Source: a virus. Taken from it: a stretch of DNA of 34,741 bases. Shown here piece by piece: positions 7,279 to 13,038 of the stretch. The notes under the pieces were generated by a model. That model was not told where the DNA came from. It made no database searches and saw only the letters and a list, made by a program, of their open reading frames with translations. Position 1 is the first letter of the stretch. Each line of letters begins with the position of its first letter. The stretch lies in the IMG/VR virus record IMGVR_UViG_3300037502_000482, positions 1-34,741 of that record; one strand, 5' to 3'. Made by a program: the position numbers and the translations under genes.

Positions 7279-7949
7279 TAGATTGCCTCCGCTGAAGATT
7301 GGAGCGTACAGGTCGGAGTCGCACCGCCCAGATCAGGGGGGAACCCTGATTCCTGCTCTTTTGTACGCTTAGGATATGGTTTGCTCAAATGGGTTATACG
7401 TTGGCGCATTTCATTGTCTAAAGGCATTAAATAAGTGTGTTTACCCTGCACTTTCTTTTTTATCATATTTTTTTGATCTACACCTGCATCATCAACAGTT
7501 TTTTTGTGTGACCACTTTCCGTTGTACCAAACCTTGATGGCAGTGCTAGATAAGCCTCGATAAATCCAATTTGCTGCCTGATATATCCCGCCATGATGCT
7601 TTTGATCTGGGTCTGCATAAGAGATGACTAATTTAAGATCAGTGCTTTGCTTTTTAAGAAAATTGATCGCAATAGCCATAATTCTTGATATTGGTGTTTT
7701 GTGCTTTGCTATAGCAATTCTGACAAGCTCACAGCCCTGATCCTGTGTAAGCCCATAACCTTTGACCATGTTGCAGTTTGCGCCCCTGCCAAATATAACC
7801 ACTCCGATAAATTTGCCAGACTCCCAAACCCCGATTTTTACTAACTTGCCAACAGGTAGGCATCTTGAATAATGCCAATTCTCACAAGCATACTTTGCAG
7901 CCTCATGTGTTGCCCAATCTATTTTTAATTCAATCTTAGACAAGACCAC
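7278..7949 (-). CDS. mom-like: Mom-family DNA adenine modification protein
   Basis: About 223 residues from the GTG at 7949. Phage Mu Mom, a GNAT-fold enzyme, converts adenine in DNA to a methylcarbamoyl form that resists restriction. Features fitting the family are NWHYSRCLPVGK near residues 24-35, IGVVIFGRGAN, the CELVRIAIAKH segment with SRIMAIAINFL, and SYADPDQKHHGGIYQAANW. The ATG at 7997 would overlap the upstream gene by 62 bp. AAAGG precedes the GTG at 7949 and a TTG at 7943, and both give a small overlap, so I prefer these; which one is used is unsure. The basic tail (MRQRITHLSKPYPKR) may bind DNA. It stands between ParB-like and terminase genes. Confidence 0.85.
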   Translation of the reverse strand: MVLSKIELKIDWATHEAAKYACENWHYSRCLPVGKLVKIGVWESGKFIGVVIFGRGANCNMVKGYGLTQDQGCELVRIAIAKHKTPISRIMAIAINFLKKQSTDLKLVISYADPDQKHHGGIYQAANWIYRGLSSTAIKVWYNGKWSHKKTVDDAGVDQKNMIKKKVQGKHTYLMPLDNEMRQRITHLSKPYPKRTKEQESGFPPDLGGATPTCTLQSSAEAI

Positions 7950-8133
7950 CAAACCTTTCTTTTCTGAACTTGTCGCAAAACGACTGAATCGCATCATTTA
8001 TAGATTCATTGGCTGGCGAAATCATAACAACCTTTTTGCCATCAATAAGCCCTGTATATACCTTTGAATTGCCCAAACTTTTGGTTTCAAAACATGCCAA
8101 AATGTTTTTGTTTTTTTGTTCTTCTGTAATCAT
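7936..8133 (-). CDS. Hypothetical 65-aa protein in the ParB/Mom cassette
   Basis: I do not recognise it. It begins MITEEQKNKNILACFETKS, has a short beta-like stretch (SKVYTGLIDGKKVVMISP) and ends in a basic helix (FCDKFRKERFGGLV). The start overlaps the ParB-like stop as ATGA and the end overlaps the Mom-like start by about 14 bp. In phage Mu the gene before mom encodes Com, a small translational activator. This protein lacks Com's Cys zinc site, so position alone hints at a partner role. Confidence 0.75.
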   Translation of the reverse strand: MITEEQKNKNILACFETKSLGNSKVYTGLIDGKKVVMISPANESINDAIQSFCDKFRKERFGGLV

Positions 8134-8654
8134 TTTTCATGACCTCTGCTGTCAAATTCCTCTAAACAGTTTGGGCAGATAACAACTTTTGGTTCTAGCT
8201 GATCCAGTTTCCCTTGGTCATCTTCTGTCCCCGGCGCAAAGTCTGGTTCGTCAAACATCGACGTTAACTCGCCCATATCAAAACCAGTCAGAGCAAGATC
8301 AAACCCATTGGCATCAAGGTCAGACAGCTCAATCTTCAGTAGATCAACATCCCATGCGCTATCAAGAGCCAGCCGGTTATCCGCGATCACATAAGCCCGC
8401 CTCTGAGCCTCGGTAAGGTGGTCAGCCTCAATCACCGGCACTTCATCCATGCCCAGCTTTTTAGCCGCCATAACCCTGCCATGCCCTGCCACGATGCCAT
8501 TGTCACCATCCACAATAACCGGATTCAGGAAGCCAAACTCTTTAATGCTGGCAGCGATCTTCGATACCTGCTCATCCGAGTGCGTCCGGCTGTTCCGGGC
8601 ATACGGAATCAGGCTGTCTACAGGCAATGCTTTATAGGTCGGAAATTTAGACAA
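8130..8654 (-). CDS. ParB-like (ParB/Srx fold) protein
   Basis: 174 residues. The N-terminal ParB domain has LIPYARNSRTHSDEQ, then IKEFGFLNPVIVDG, and the signature GHGRVMAA at residues 57-64, followed by LTEAQRRAYVIADNRLA. In many phages this domain is fused to, or lies next to, a DNA methyltransferase. Here the methyltransferase is missing and a Mom-like enzyme follows one gene later. The C-terminus ends in a Cys pair (VVICPNCLEEF) and a His, half of a zinc-finger pattern. A role in directing or regulating DNA modification is inference. It joins the 65-aa gene by ATGA. Confidence 0.9.
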   Translation of the reverse strand: MSKFPTYKALPVDSLIPYARNSRTHSDEQVSKIAASIKEFGFLNPVIVDGDNGIVAGHGRVMAAKKLGMDEVPVIEADHLTEAQRRAYVIADNRLALDSAWDVDLLKIELSDLDANGFDLALTGFDMGELTSMFDEPDFAPGTEDDQGKLDQLEPKVVICPNCLEEFDSRGHEK

Positions 8655-8799
8655 GTGTTGCTTTCCCTTTCTTCTTCTTGGCTCTACGGGCTACGTCCAG
8701 AGCAATTGCGACTGCCTGCTTCTGGGGTTTTCCGGATGCCATCTCAGTTTTGATGTTCTGGCTGACTGTCTTCTTTCCATACCCTTTCTTCAATGGCAT
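8647..8799 (-). CDS. 50-aa Lys-rich DUF6496-like protein
   Basis: The ATG at 8799 gives MPLKKGYGKKTVSQNIKTEM, then GKPQKQAVAIALDVARRAKK and a stop at 8647. I recognise this as the small basic family DUF6496, common in phages near packaging genes. The helix QKQAVAIALDVARRA and the Lys-rich ends suggest nucleic-acid contact, but no function is established. It overlaps the upstream gene by 10 bp and the ParB-like gene by 8 bp. Confidence 0.88.
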   Translation of the reverse strand: MPLKKGYGKKTVSQNIKTEMASGKPQKQAVAIALDVARRAKKKKGKATLV

Positions 8800-9002
8800 A
8801 CCCCTTCCTCCCATGTCTCCCAGATATGATCTAGCCCCTTGTACAGCCCAACTTGATCTACCTTAGCCTGCTTCGCTGTCTCAATTATCAGCGTACATAA
8901 TACGCACAGGATAATGTCGTTGGTTGCCTGACTGTCGGCAATGGTATCACAAAGCGTATCCCAAAGCTCCTGCGCTTGTGTTTGTATCTGGTTTTCAGTC
9001 AT
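8790..9002 (-). CDS. Hypothetical 70-aa protein
   Basis: An acidic, helical protein with QTQAQELWDTLCDTIADSQ, a hydrophobic middle (NDIILCVLCTLIIETAKQ) and an aromatic end (HIWETWEEGVCH). The middle stretch of about 14 residues is long enough to pack as a buried helix, but it is interrupted and doubtful as a membrane span. The start overlaps the ribbon-helix-helix gene by 8 bp and the stop overlaps the DUF6496-like gene by 10 bp. No family recognised. Confidence 0.75.
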   Translation of the reverse strand: MTENQIQTQAQELWDTLCDTIADSQATNDIILCVLCTLIIETAKQAKVDQVGLYKGLDHIWETWEEGVCH

Positions 9003-9534
9003 CTGCCACCCCGTTGTGGATGGTTAGGGCGTCAATTTGGTCGATTTCTGGCCCCGTGCCAATGGCCTGAGCGGACAGCTTATAGACTTTGTCGCCTTTC
9101 CAGTATTCAGAGGATGTCTCGGTCCAAACTGGAGCAGAGACCCACGCCTCAATTTTGTTATCGCGGATGAACTGCGTCAGTTGATCTTCGCAGGCGGCCT
9201 GCCCCTTGTCCATGTGGACCTTAAACAGGTCTTCGTTCTGCCTGATTTCGTCGTGGACGATGAAAGCTCTGGCGAACGTAAATGGCTTGCCGGGGTGGTC
9301 GGGATTGGTCGGGATCTTGGCCACTTCCATGACCAGCGGCTTGATTACCAGCGGCTTGTTTGGCGTATCTTCAGCAGTGGGCAGGGAGGCTTCTAAAATG
9401 CGCCATAAGGCTCCGTTCATTGACTCCCCTGTACGGGCAGCCTCCGCCTCTAATCGCTCCCACAACGCAATAGGAAGCCTTAGGGAGCGTGTTCTGGTGG
9501 GAAGGTTCCCGTGATTACGTTTGCCTCGCTTCAT
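8995..9534 (-). CDS. Ribbon-helix-helix (Arc-like) DNA-binding protein
   Basis: 179 residues from the ATG at 9534, preferred over a GTG at 9561 because GGGGGCGG precedes the ATG and it overlaps the preceding mini-gene stop as ATGA. Residues about 14-53 match an Arc/MetJ fold: strand TRSLRLPI, then helices ALWERLEAEAARTGESMNGA and LWRILEASL. Residues 60-179 are a separate domain with VHDEIRQNEDLFKVHMDKGQ and WVSAPVWTETSSEYWKGD, which I do not recognise. It could be a transcriptional regulator of the middle or late genes. Fusion of a small repressor domain to a larger unknown domain is the unusual point. Confidence 0.85.
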   Translation of the reverse strand: MKRGKRNHGNLPTRTRSLRLPIALWERLEAEAARTGESMNGALWRILEASLPTAEDTPNKPLVIKPLVMEVAKIPTNPDHPGKPFTFARAFIVHDEIRQNEDLFKVHMDKGQAACEDQLTQFIRDNKIEAWVSAPVWTETSSEYWKGDKVYKLSAQAIGTGPEIDQIDALTIHNGVADD

Positions 9535-9635
9535 ACTACCGCCCCCGCAAAAATCAGCCACACAAGGCCGTATATGTAACCGGCTCCCAATATCCCGCCG
9601 CCAATGATGCCAGCCCAGTAAATGATTGTTTTCAT
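9531..9635 (-). CDS. 34-aa single-span membrane peptide
   Basis: ATG at 9635, with GAGGG 8 bases upstream. The product begins MKTIIYWAGIIGGG and ends YGLVWLIFAGAVV. Almost all of it is hydrophobic, with GIIGGGILGAG, a Gly-zipper-like stretch that favours helix packing in membranes. Its TGA overlaps the following ATG as ATGA, so translation is coupled to the ribbon-helix-helix protein. Function unknown; lysis or host-membrane effects are possible. Confidence 0.75.
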   Translation of the reverse strand: MKTIIYWAGIIGGGILGAGYIYGLVWLIFAGAVV

Positions 9636-9654
9636 GTCATGCCCTCAAAGTGAT

Positions 9655-9672
9655 GCCCCGGCGTACCGGGGC
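9655..9672. promoter_or_regulatory. GC-rich hairpin between small genes
   Basis: GCCCCGG-cgta-CCGGGGC is a perfect 7-bp GC stem with a 4-base loop. It lies between the 65-aa gene (stop at 9707) and the 34-aa membrane-peptide gene. No T-run follows on either strand, so it is a transcript-stabilising or pausing hairpin, or a weak attenuator, rather than a standard terminator. Confidence 0.5.
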
Positions 9673-9706
9673 GGTAAATGTTTCAAAAGAATGTATCAAA
9701 TTACAT

Positions 9707-9904
9707 TTACTGCAATACCTGTTCTGCCTCGTATTCCGCTTTGTAAGCAATACGAAGGGCTTTTAGGTTTTGCGCTGATTGTTGCAGCGCCATGGCGCTG
9801 ATTTGGCCGTTTTCATACATTACTGTTACTTCATGATGCTGCGAATAGGCTCTTTTGTATTCTTGTGCGATCTTTTTGCAGGAAAGGTGACTATATGCGT
9901 TCAT
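9707..9904 (-). CDS. Hypothetical 65-aa protein
   Basis: The product begins MNAYSHLSCKKIAQEYKRAY and is mostly amphipathic helix, with SAMALQQSAQNLKALRIAYK and AEYEAEQVLQ at the end. AGAGGG lies 8 bases before the ATG. A possible 14-codon minicistron upstream ends in TGA overlapping this start. No family recognised. It is the first gene after the helicase, across a 109-bp AT-rich spacer. Confidence 0.75.
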   Translation of the reverse strand: MNAYSHLSCKKIAQEYKRAYSQHHEVTVMYENGQISAMALQQSAQNLKALRIAYKAEYEAEQVLQ

Positions 9905-10013
9905 TGTCTTGCCCTCTGTTTGTTGCCGCCCGTTGTGTTCGGCATGGGTATATATTGCAACACTCTTTGGATGGATGCAACACTTTTTTTAAATTATTTT
10001 GTAACTTTTTTTA
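9905..10013 (-). promoter_or_regulatory. AT-rich spacer with repeated GTGTTGCA
   Basis: Between the helicase stop and the 65-aa gene. On the minus strand GTGTTGCA occurs twice exactly 20 bp apart (GCAACAC on the plus strand at 9957-9963 and 9977-9983), followed by ATATATA. TTGCAT could serve as a -35 but the spacing to TATATA is 20 bp, so the promoter call is weak. Two A/T runs (plus-strand T7 at 9984-9990 and T7 near 10009-10015) flank the segment. Confidence 0.35.
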
Positions 10014-11492
10014 TCAATCTTTCCGCATCCAATACGCTTGTCCTTTCTGGTATTTAATCGCTTTGTGAATCAACCAGTTATGCACTTCAGGCAGGGGCGG
10101 CTTCGATAGGTCGATTGTTACGCCCCTAGGCCAGACCCCGAACTTCTCCCGGTACTTGTGGGCAGCGTAGCCGTCCGAATATCCCTTCGAGCGAGAGTAG
10201 GACAGCAAGGAGGAATACCATCTGGACTTCTCAGCCATTGAATACGCCCTGACCTTTTCGAGTTTACCCAGCATTGTTCCGTCCGTCTGGAGCTGCTCCC
10301 GGATAGGGATCATGTACCCACATTGGCATTTGATCCCCATCATCTCCCGTTTGCAGAGTGGACAAGTTTGAACACGCTTTTCCTTTTCGTCCCGTTCTTT
10401 CACTTGTCGGGCTTCGGAGAAGTTCTTGTCCCCATTGTCCAGTTCATCAGGGATCAAGGATTCAGCGAAACCATGTCTTGCAACATTCCCGGCATGGTCT
10501 AAGTAAATGGCTTTGTCCTTCCCCGGCGAGGTTCGGAATATCCTGCCAGCCCGCTGTTGGTAAACAATAAGAGACCTTGTAGGGAAGCAGTCAATCAAGG
10601 TACGGACGCTGGGAGCATCGTAGCCGGTGTTCAGCAGACGCGAACAGGAAAGGACGGTAATCGTTCCGTCATCGTGGGCTTTAAAGAGTCTCTTGCGTTC
10701 CTCCTCACCCATATAGCCGTCAATGTGCGCAGCAGGGATTCCGGCTTCAATGAAGAGGTCGACAAGGTACTTAGAATGTTTGATCGAAGGGCTGAATGCT
10801 ATGGTCTGGCCTACGCCATGCTCCCTCCAGTTTTTAACTATGTCACCAGCTAGAGTCTTGTCGTCCTCGATAGCTTTAGCCAGTGCATCCGGGTCATAGT
10901 CAGAACCGCCGGTAGACAAGGATTTGGTTTTAATCCCCTTTACGTCCACCGATCTGCCACCGTAGTAATCAACTGGACAAAGGTAGCCTTGGTCGAGCAG
11001 TTCTTGGGTAGTAATCGGGACAATCAAATCGTCATAGACTTTCCCTAGTCCCTTCGAGTATGGCGTAGCACTTAACCCAATGAATGGCACGTTATCGTAG
11101 CGATCCATGAGGTCAGTCATAGAGTCGTACAAGGTGTGACATTCATCAACGATAGCTAGGTCTATTTCAGGCTTCCGTTTCCGCCTAGCTACAGTTTGAA
11201 TACTCGCAATCTGTACCGGCTTGGACGGATCGGTGAGATAGTGGTCTGCCTGCATCACCCCGAAATCCAATCCCAGAGCCTCGAAAGCATCAATGGTCTG
11301 GTCGATTAGCTTCACCCTGTCGGCAAAGAACACCACTCGCTTACCCTTCTCAGCAGCAGCCCTCAAGATGTAGGCAGCAGTTATAGTTTTTCCGAATGAG
11401 CAAGGAGCAGCCAACAGTGGACGTTTATGGCCTGTTGCCAGTGATTGCCGGAGTAGCTCTACAGCTCGAATTTGATGCGGTCTTAGGTTCAT
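10014..11492 (-). CDS. SF2 DNA helicase (DECH box)
   Basis: 492 residues from the ATG at 11492, chosen because AGGG lies 8 bases upstream; an in-frame GTG further up has no such site. Motif I is the variant APCSFGKT at residues 29-36. Motif II is DECH near 113, motif III is SATP, and motif VI is QQRAGRIFR. A C-terminal zinc ribbon is seen as CPLC and CQCG. After this comes a Trp/Tyr/Lys-rich domain (KYREKFGVWPRG). The protein would unwind or anneal DNA at replication or recombination intermediates. It and the DUF1376 protein are the only replication genes seen; no DnaB, primase or polymerase is present. Confidence 0.93.
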   Translation of the reverse strand: MNLRPHQIRAVELLRQSLATGHKRPLLAAPCSFGKTITAAYILRAAAEKGKRVVFFADRVKLIDQTIDAFEALGLDFGVMQADHYLTDPSKPVQIASIQTVARRKRKPEIDLAIVDECHTLYDSMTDLMDRYDNVPFIGLSATPYSKGLGKVYDDLIVPITTQELLDQGYLCPVDYYGGRSVDVKGIKTKSLSTGGSDYDPDALAKAIEDDKTLAGDIVKNWREHGVGQTIAFSPSIKHSKYLVDLFIEAGIPAAHIDGYMGEEERKRLFKAHDDGTITVLSCSRLLNTGYDAPSVRTLIDCFPTRSLIVYQQRAGRIFRTSPGKDKAIYLDHAGNVARHGFAESLIPDELDNGDKNFSEARQVKERDEKEKRVQTCPLCKREMMGIKCQCGYMIPIREQLQTDGTMLGKLEKVRAYSMAEKSRWYSSLLSYSRSKGYSDGYAAHKYREKFGVWPRGVTIDLSKPPLPEVHNWLIHKAIKYQKGQAYWMRKD

Positions 11493-11495
11493 GCG

Positions 11496-11568
11496 ATTAC
11501 CCTGTTTACCGTAGTTCAGGCCAGCCGAGTACAAGAATATTCATCACCTTGTTTACCCGTAGTGCAGG
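11496..11568. repeat. Imperfect direct repeat covering the helicase leader
   Basis: Plus-strand 11496-11520 (ATTACCCTGTTTACC, then GTAGTTCAGG) and 11543-11568 (ATCACCTTGTTTACCC, then GTAGTGCAGG) match at 22 of 26 aligned positions, 47 bp apart. On the minus strand the downstream copy carries the helicase ribosome site (CAGGG). The upstream copy carries AAGGTG just before an ATG that opens a 12-codon frame ending at 11506. The leader thus looks like a duplicated translation-initiation region. Confidence 0.6.
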
Positions 11569-11627
11569 CTTGTTGAGCATTAGTACTTGAATATATATCT
11601 GGTGTCTGGTGTTGTATTACCAAATCG

Positions 11628-11662
11628 ATACGAAAATCATACGAATGGTATACGAATCGTAT
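11628..11662. repeat. Three 11-bp phased ATACGAA repeats (iteron-like)
   Basis: ATACGAA begins at 11628, 11639 and 11650, exactly 11 bp apart, so the copies face the same side of the helix. The last copy extends to ATACGA-A-TCGTAT (11650-11662), a 6-bp inverted repeat. The surroundings are AT-rich (ATATATAT at 11591-11598 and TATAAAGCATATCG just beyond). The position is between a DUF1376 replication gene and the helicase. A replication-initiator binding array or a cooperative operator would look like this. Confidence 0.7.
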
Positions 11663-11680
11663 AAAGCATATCGTGTATAG

Positions 11681-12013
11681 CTAGGTTGGAATCTCCGGCG
11701 TTTGCCATCGTTTCCGAATATTCCTTGAGTTCACCACCCTGCGCTGTTCTGCCCTAGTAAACTCCTTCACGGCCTTTTTGTTGATGTAGCCTTCAGGGAT
11801 CAGCGTCCAATACTTCTCACATATGAAATCAACCGAAGCCTTTTCAGACCGGGTTGTTGCACGCAGCAATAGGTATAGCTCATCACCAACAGGCAATGGC
11901 ATTTCAGTTGAATAATGGTAGTCCAGCATGAGACAGAAAACGCCATGCTGCTGAAGGGTCAAAGTTCCGGTATCGCGCAAATAGTCGCCCGGAAAACGGC
12001 GATAGAAGTTCAT
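11681..12013 (-). CDS. DUF1376-family replication protein
   Basis: 110 residues that start MNFYRRFPGDYLRDTGTLTL and continue QQHGVFCLMLDYHYSTEMPL. This is the DUF1376 (YdaU-type) N-terminal domain, often found at the front of phage replication initiators or beside helicase loaders. The usual long C-terminal part is missing: the protein ends shortly after the basic segment RAEQRRVVNSRNIRKRW. That is not clearly a truncation, since no decayed remainder is seen downstream. Its neighbours, the iterons and the SF2 helicase, support a replication role. Confidence 0.85.
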   Translation of the reverse strand: MNFYRRFPGDYLRDTGTLTLQQHGVFCLMLDYHYSTEMPLPVGDELYLLLRATTRSEKASVDFICEKYWTLIPEGYINKKAVKEFTRAEQRRVVNSRNIRKRWQTPEIPT

Positions 12014-12017
12014 GTGC

Positions 12018-12079
12018 TTGTCCGTGTTTTTTGTCCGCTGTTTAAATCTGCCAGTGGCCGCATGGGTAAGCGGACAAAA
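12018..12079. promoter_or_regulatory. Inverted and direct TTGTCCG repeats upstream of the replication gene
   Basis: TTTTGTCCGCT (12029-12039) and AGCGGACAAAA (12069-12079) are a perfect 11-bp inverted repeat with a 29-base loop. A further TTGTCCG lies at 12018-12024, 13 bp from the first. The nearer arm ends 16 bp before the DUF1376 start codon. Operator sites for a dimeric regulator or an mRNA hairpin that hides the start are both plausible. Confidence 0.55.
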
Positions 12080-12183
12080 CCATCTACGGGATCAGTCGTA
12101 GACCGGCCACCAGCAAGAACATCATATCACTTTCTGATAATGCGTTGTATACTGCTCCTGTAAGCCCTCAGAAGTACCGCTTT

Positions 12184-12210
12184 AGCCCCTCCTCACGGTT
12201 GGGGCTTTTT
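12184..12210 (+). terminator. Rho-independent terminator reading on the plus strand
   Basis: AGCCCC (12184-12189), an 11-base loop, GGGGCT (12201-12206) and a run of five T (12206-12210). The T-run follows the stem only on the plus strand, although all genes here are on the minus strand. It may stop an antisense or divergent plus-strand transcript. A plus-strand TGTATACT near 12149-12156 is a candidate -10 for such a short RNA. Confidence 0.6.
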
Positions 12211-12211
12211 C

Positions 12212-12388
12212 TTATTCAGTCTTCTTGAATCTACCATCAGGCCCACGATTGTCATTCTTCTGAGCCTGCTTGAGCATTTCAGTTTGAATTTCGTGCTTGA
12301 TTTTGAGTAGGTCGTATTTCTCCTTTACCAGATCAAGTTGAAGGTTCAGGCGCTTGATTTCTTTCCAAGGATTCCAGATCACTTTCAT
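12212..12388 (-). CDS. Hypothetical 58-aa coiled-coil protein
   Basis: The ATG at 12388 overlaps the upstream stop as ATGA, with GGAGG just before. It begins MKVIWNPWKEIKRLNLQLDL and continues as one long charged helix (VKEKYDLLKIKHEIQTEMLK), ending NRGPDGRFKKTE. The heptad pattern suggests a coiled coil. It is the last gene before the 12.0-12.2 kb regulatory spacer. No family recognised. Confidence 0.75.
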   Translation of the reverse strand: MKVIWNPWKEIKRLNLQLDLVKEKYDLLKIKHEIQTEMLKQAQKNDNRGPDGRFKKTE

Positions 12389-12531
12389 TCCTCCACAGTT
12401 TGACCACAGGTTAAACACTTATAGTTCACAATCACCGGCACCAGCGTCCCTTGTCTCGACTCGTACCTTACGCGGGGGACTAGCGTGTGCGCAGAATGCT
12501 GCTCGGTCTTTGTTTGACAGGGCATAGTCAT
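12385..12531 (-). CDS. Small zinc-ribbon-like protein, 48 aa (overlaps next gene)
   Basis: Begins MTMPCQTKTEQHSAHTLVP. The end, VPVIVNYKCLTCGQTVEE, has a CxxC knuckle, and an earlier Cys and His could complete a zinc site. Its first 113 bases lie inside the 85-aa gene in another frame. The C-terminal part outside the overlap looks protein-like and its stop forms ATGA with the following gene, which supports it. The start is uncertain. Confidence 0.5.
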   Translation of the reverse strand: MTMPCQTKTEQHSAHTLVPRVRYESRQGTLVPVIVNYKCLTCGQTVEE

Positions 12532-12676
12532 AGCCTGACATTCCGATGGGGATTTGTTCGACACTTCCTCCACGCGCTTTGAACTCCTCAATCTGCTGCT
12601 GCAATTGGTCTACCCATTCAGGCTGTTTTCGATGCCCAGTCTCGGTTAAGACGTATCTCCGGTTACTTCGATTCAT
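12419..12676 (-). CDS. Hypothetical 85-aa phage protein
   Basis: From the ATG at 12676: MNRSNRRYVLTETGHRK, then WVDQLQQQIEEFKARGG and SVEQIPIGMSGYD. The segment with an amphipathic helix followed by GG-x5-IPxGxS resembles small phage proteins I have seen without known function. The start overlaps the Cys-rich mini-gene by 14 bp. The last 38 codons share DNA with the zinc-ribbon-like frame, so one of the two frames may be overcalled there. Confidence 0.7.
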   Translation of the reverse strand: MNRSNRRYVLTETGHRKQPEWVDQLQQQIEEFKARGGSVEQIPIGMSGYDYALSNKDRAAFCAHASPPRKVRVETRDAGAGDCEL

Positions 12677-12821
12677 GGCACTTCTCATCGTGATGGCAAT
12701 GGATGCAAATAGGTGGCGTTCGTTCCAATGGCAAGATGATCGGTTCATAGTGGTCGCAGATTGATGGAACCAAGCGGCCCCACGTTATCGGATCACATTT
12801 GCACTTTTGTATGTCAGTCAT
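12663..12821 (-). CDS. 52-aa Cys/His-rich mini-protein
   Basis: The ATG at 12821 overlaps the DUF3310 stop. The product has an N-terminal CKCDP pair, a lone Cys-Asp-His in the middle and a C-terminal cluster, CIHCHHDEKCHESK. Six Cys and several His in 52 residues indicate a small zinc-binding fold. GGAA lies a few bases before the start. Possible roles include nucleic-acid binding or capture of a host protein. Confidence 0.75.
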   Translation of the reverse strand: MTDIQKCKCDPITWGRLVPSICDHYEPIILPLERTPPICIHCHHDEKCHESK

Positions 12822-13026
12822 TTCCGTATTCCATTTCGATTAGCATTTCGATGCAGTGGATCGCCTTCAACAAGTCCTGTTTACCGCCCTTCACTTTGTA
12901 CCTTGTGACATACTTGATGGCGGTGTGCTGGCAGGCGTTGAGATTGTTTTTCATGCTGTACTCCATCGGCTGTATTGGCATGAATTTGTAATGGTCGCCA
13001 CCAACCTGTTTGTTGATTGCTGTCAT
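12814..13026 (-). CDS. DUF3310 family protein
   Basis: 70 residues. The signature VGGDHYKFMPIQPMEYSMKN is followed by TAIKYVTRYKVKGGKQDLLK and a helix IHCIEMLIEME. This matches DUF3310, a small phage family sometimes labelled nucleotide kinase without proof. The usual Gly-Asn before IKYV is replaced by HTA. It ends 8 bp into the 52-aa gene. Confidence 0.93.
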   Translation of the reverse strand: MTAINKQVGGDHYKFMPIQPMEYSMKNNLNACQHTAIKYVTRYKVKGGKQDLLKAIHCIEMLIEMEYGND

Positions 13027-13038
13027 CGCATTACCTCC

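Noticed and set aside
9917-9946. 14-codon frame (MPNTTGGNKQRARQ) before the 65-aa gene
   Set aside because: No ribosome site and too short to support; noted only because its stop overlaps the next start.
11915-12163. 82-codon plus-strand frame ending before the plus-strand terminator
   Set aside because: Half of it is antisense to the DUF1376 gene and it has no ribosome site. The terminator is real-looking, but a protein-coding plus gene is not supported.
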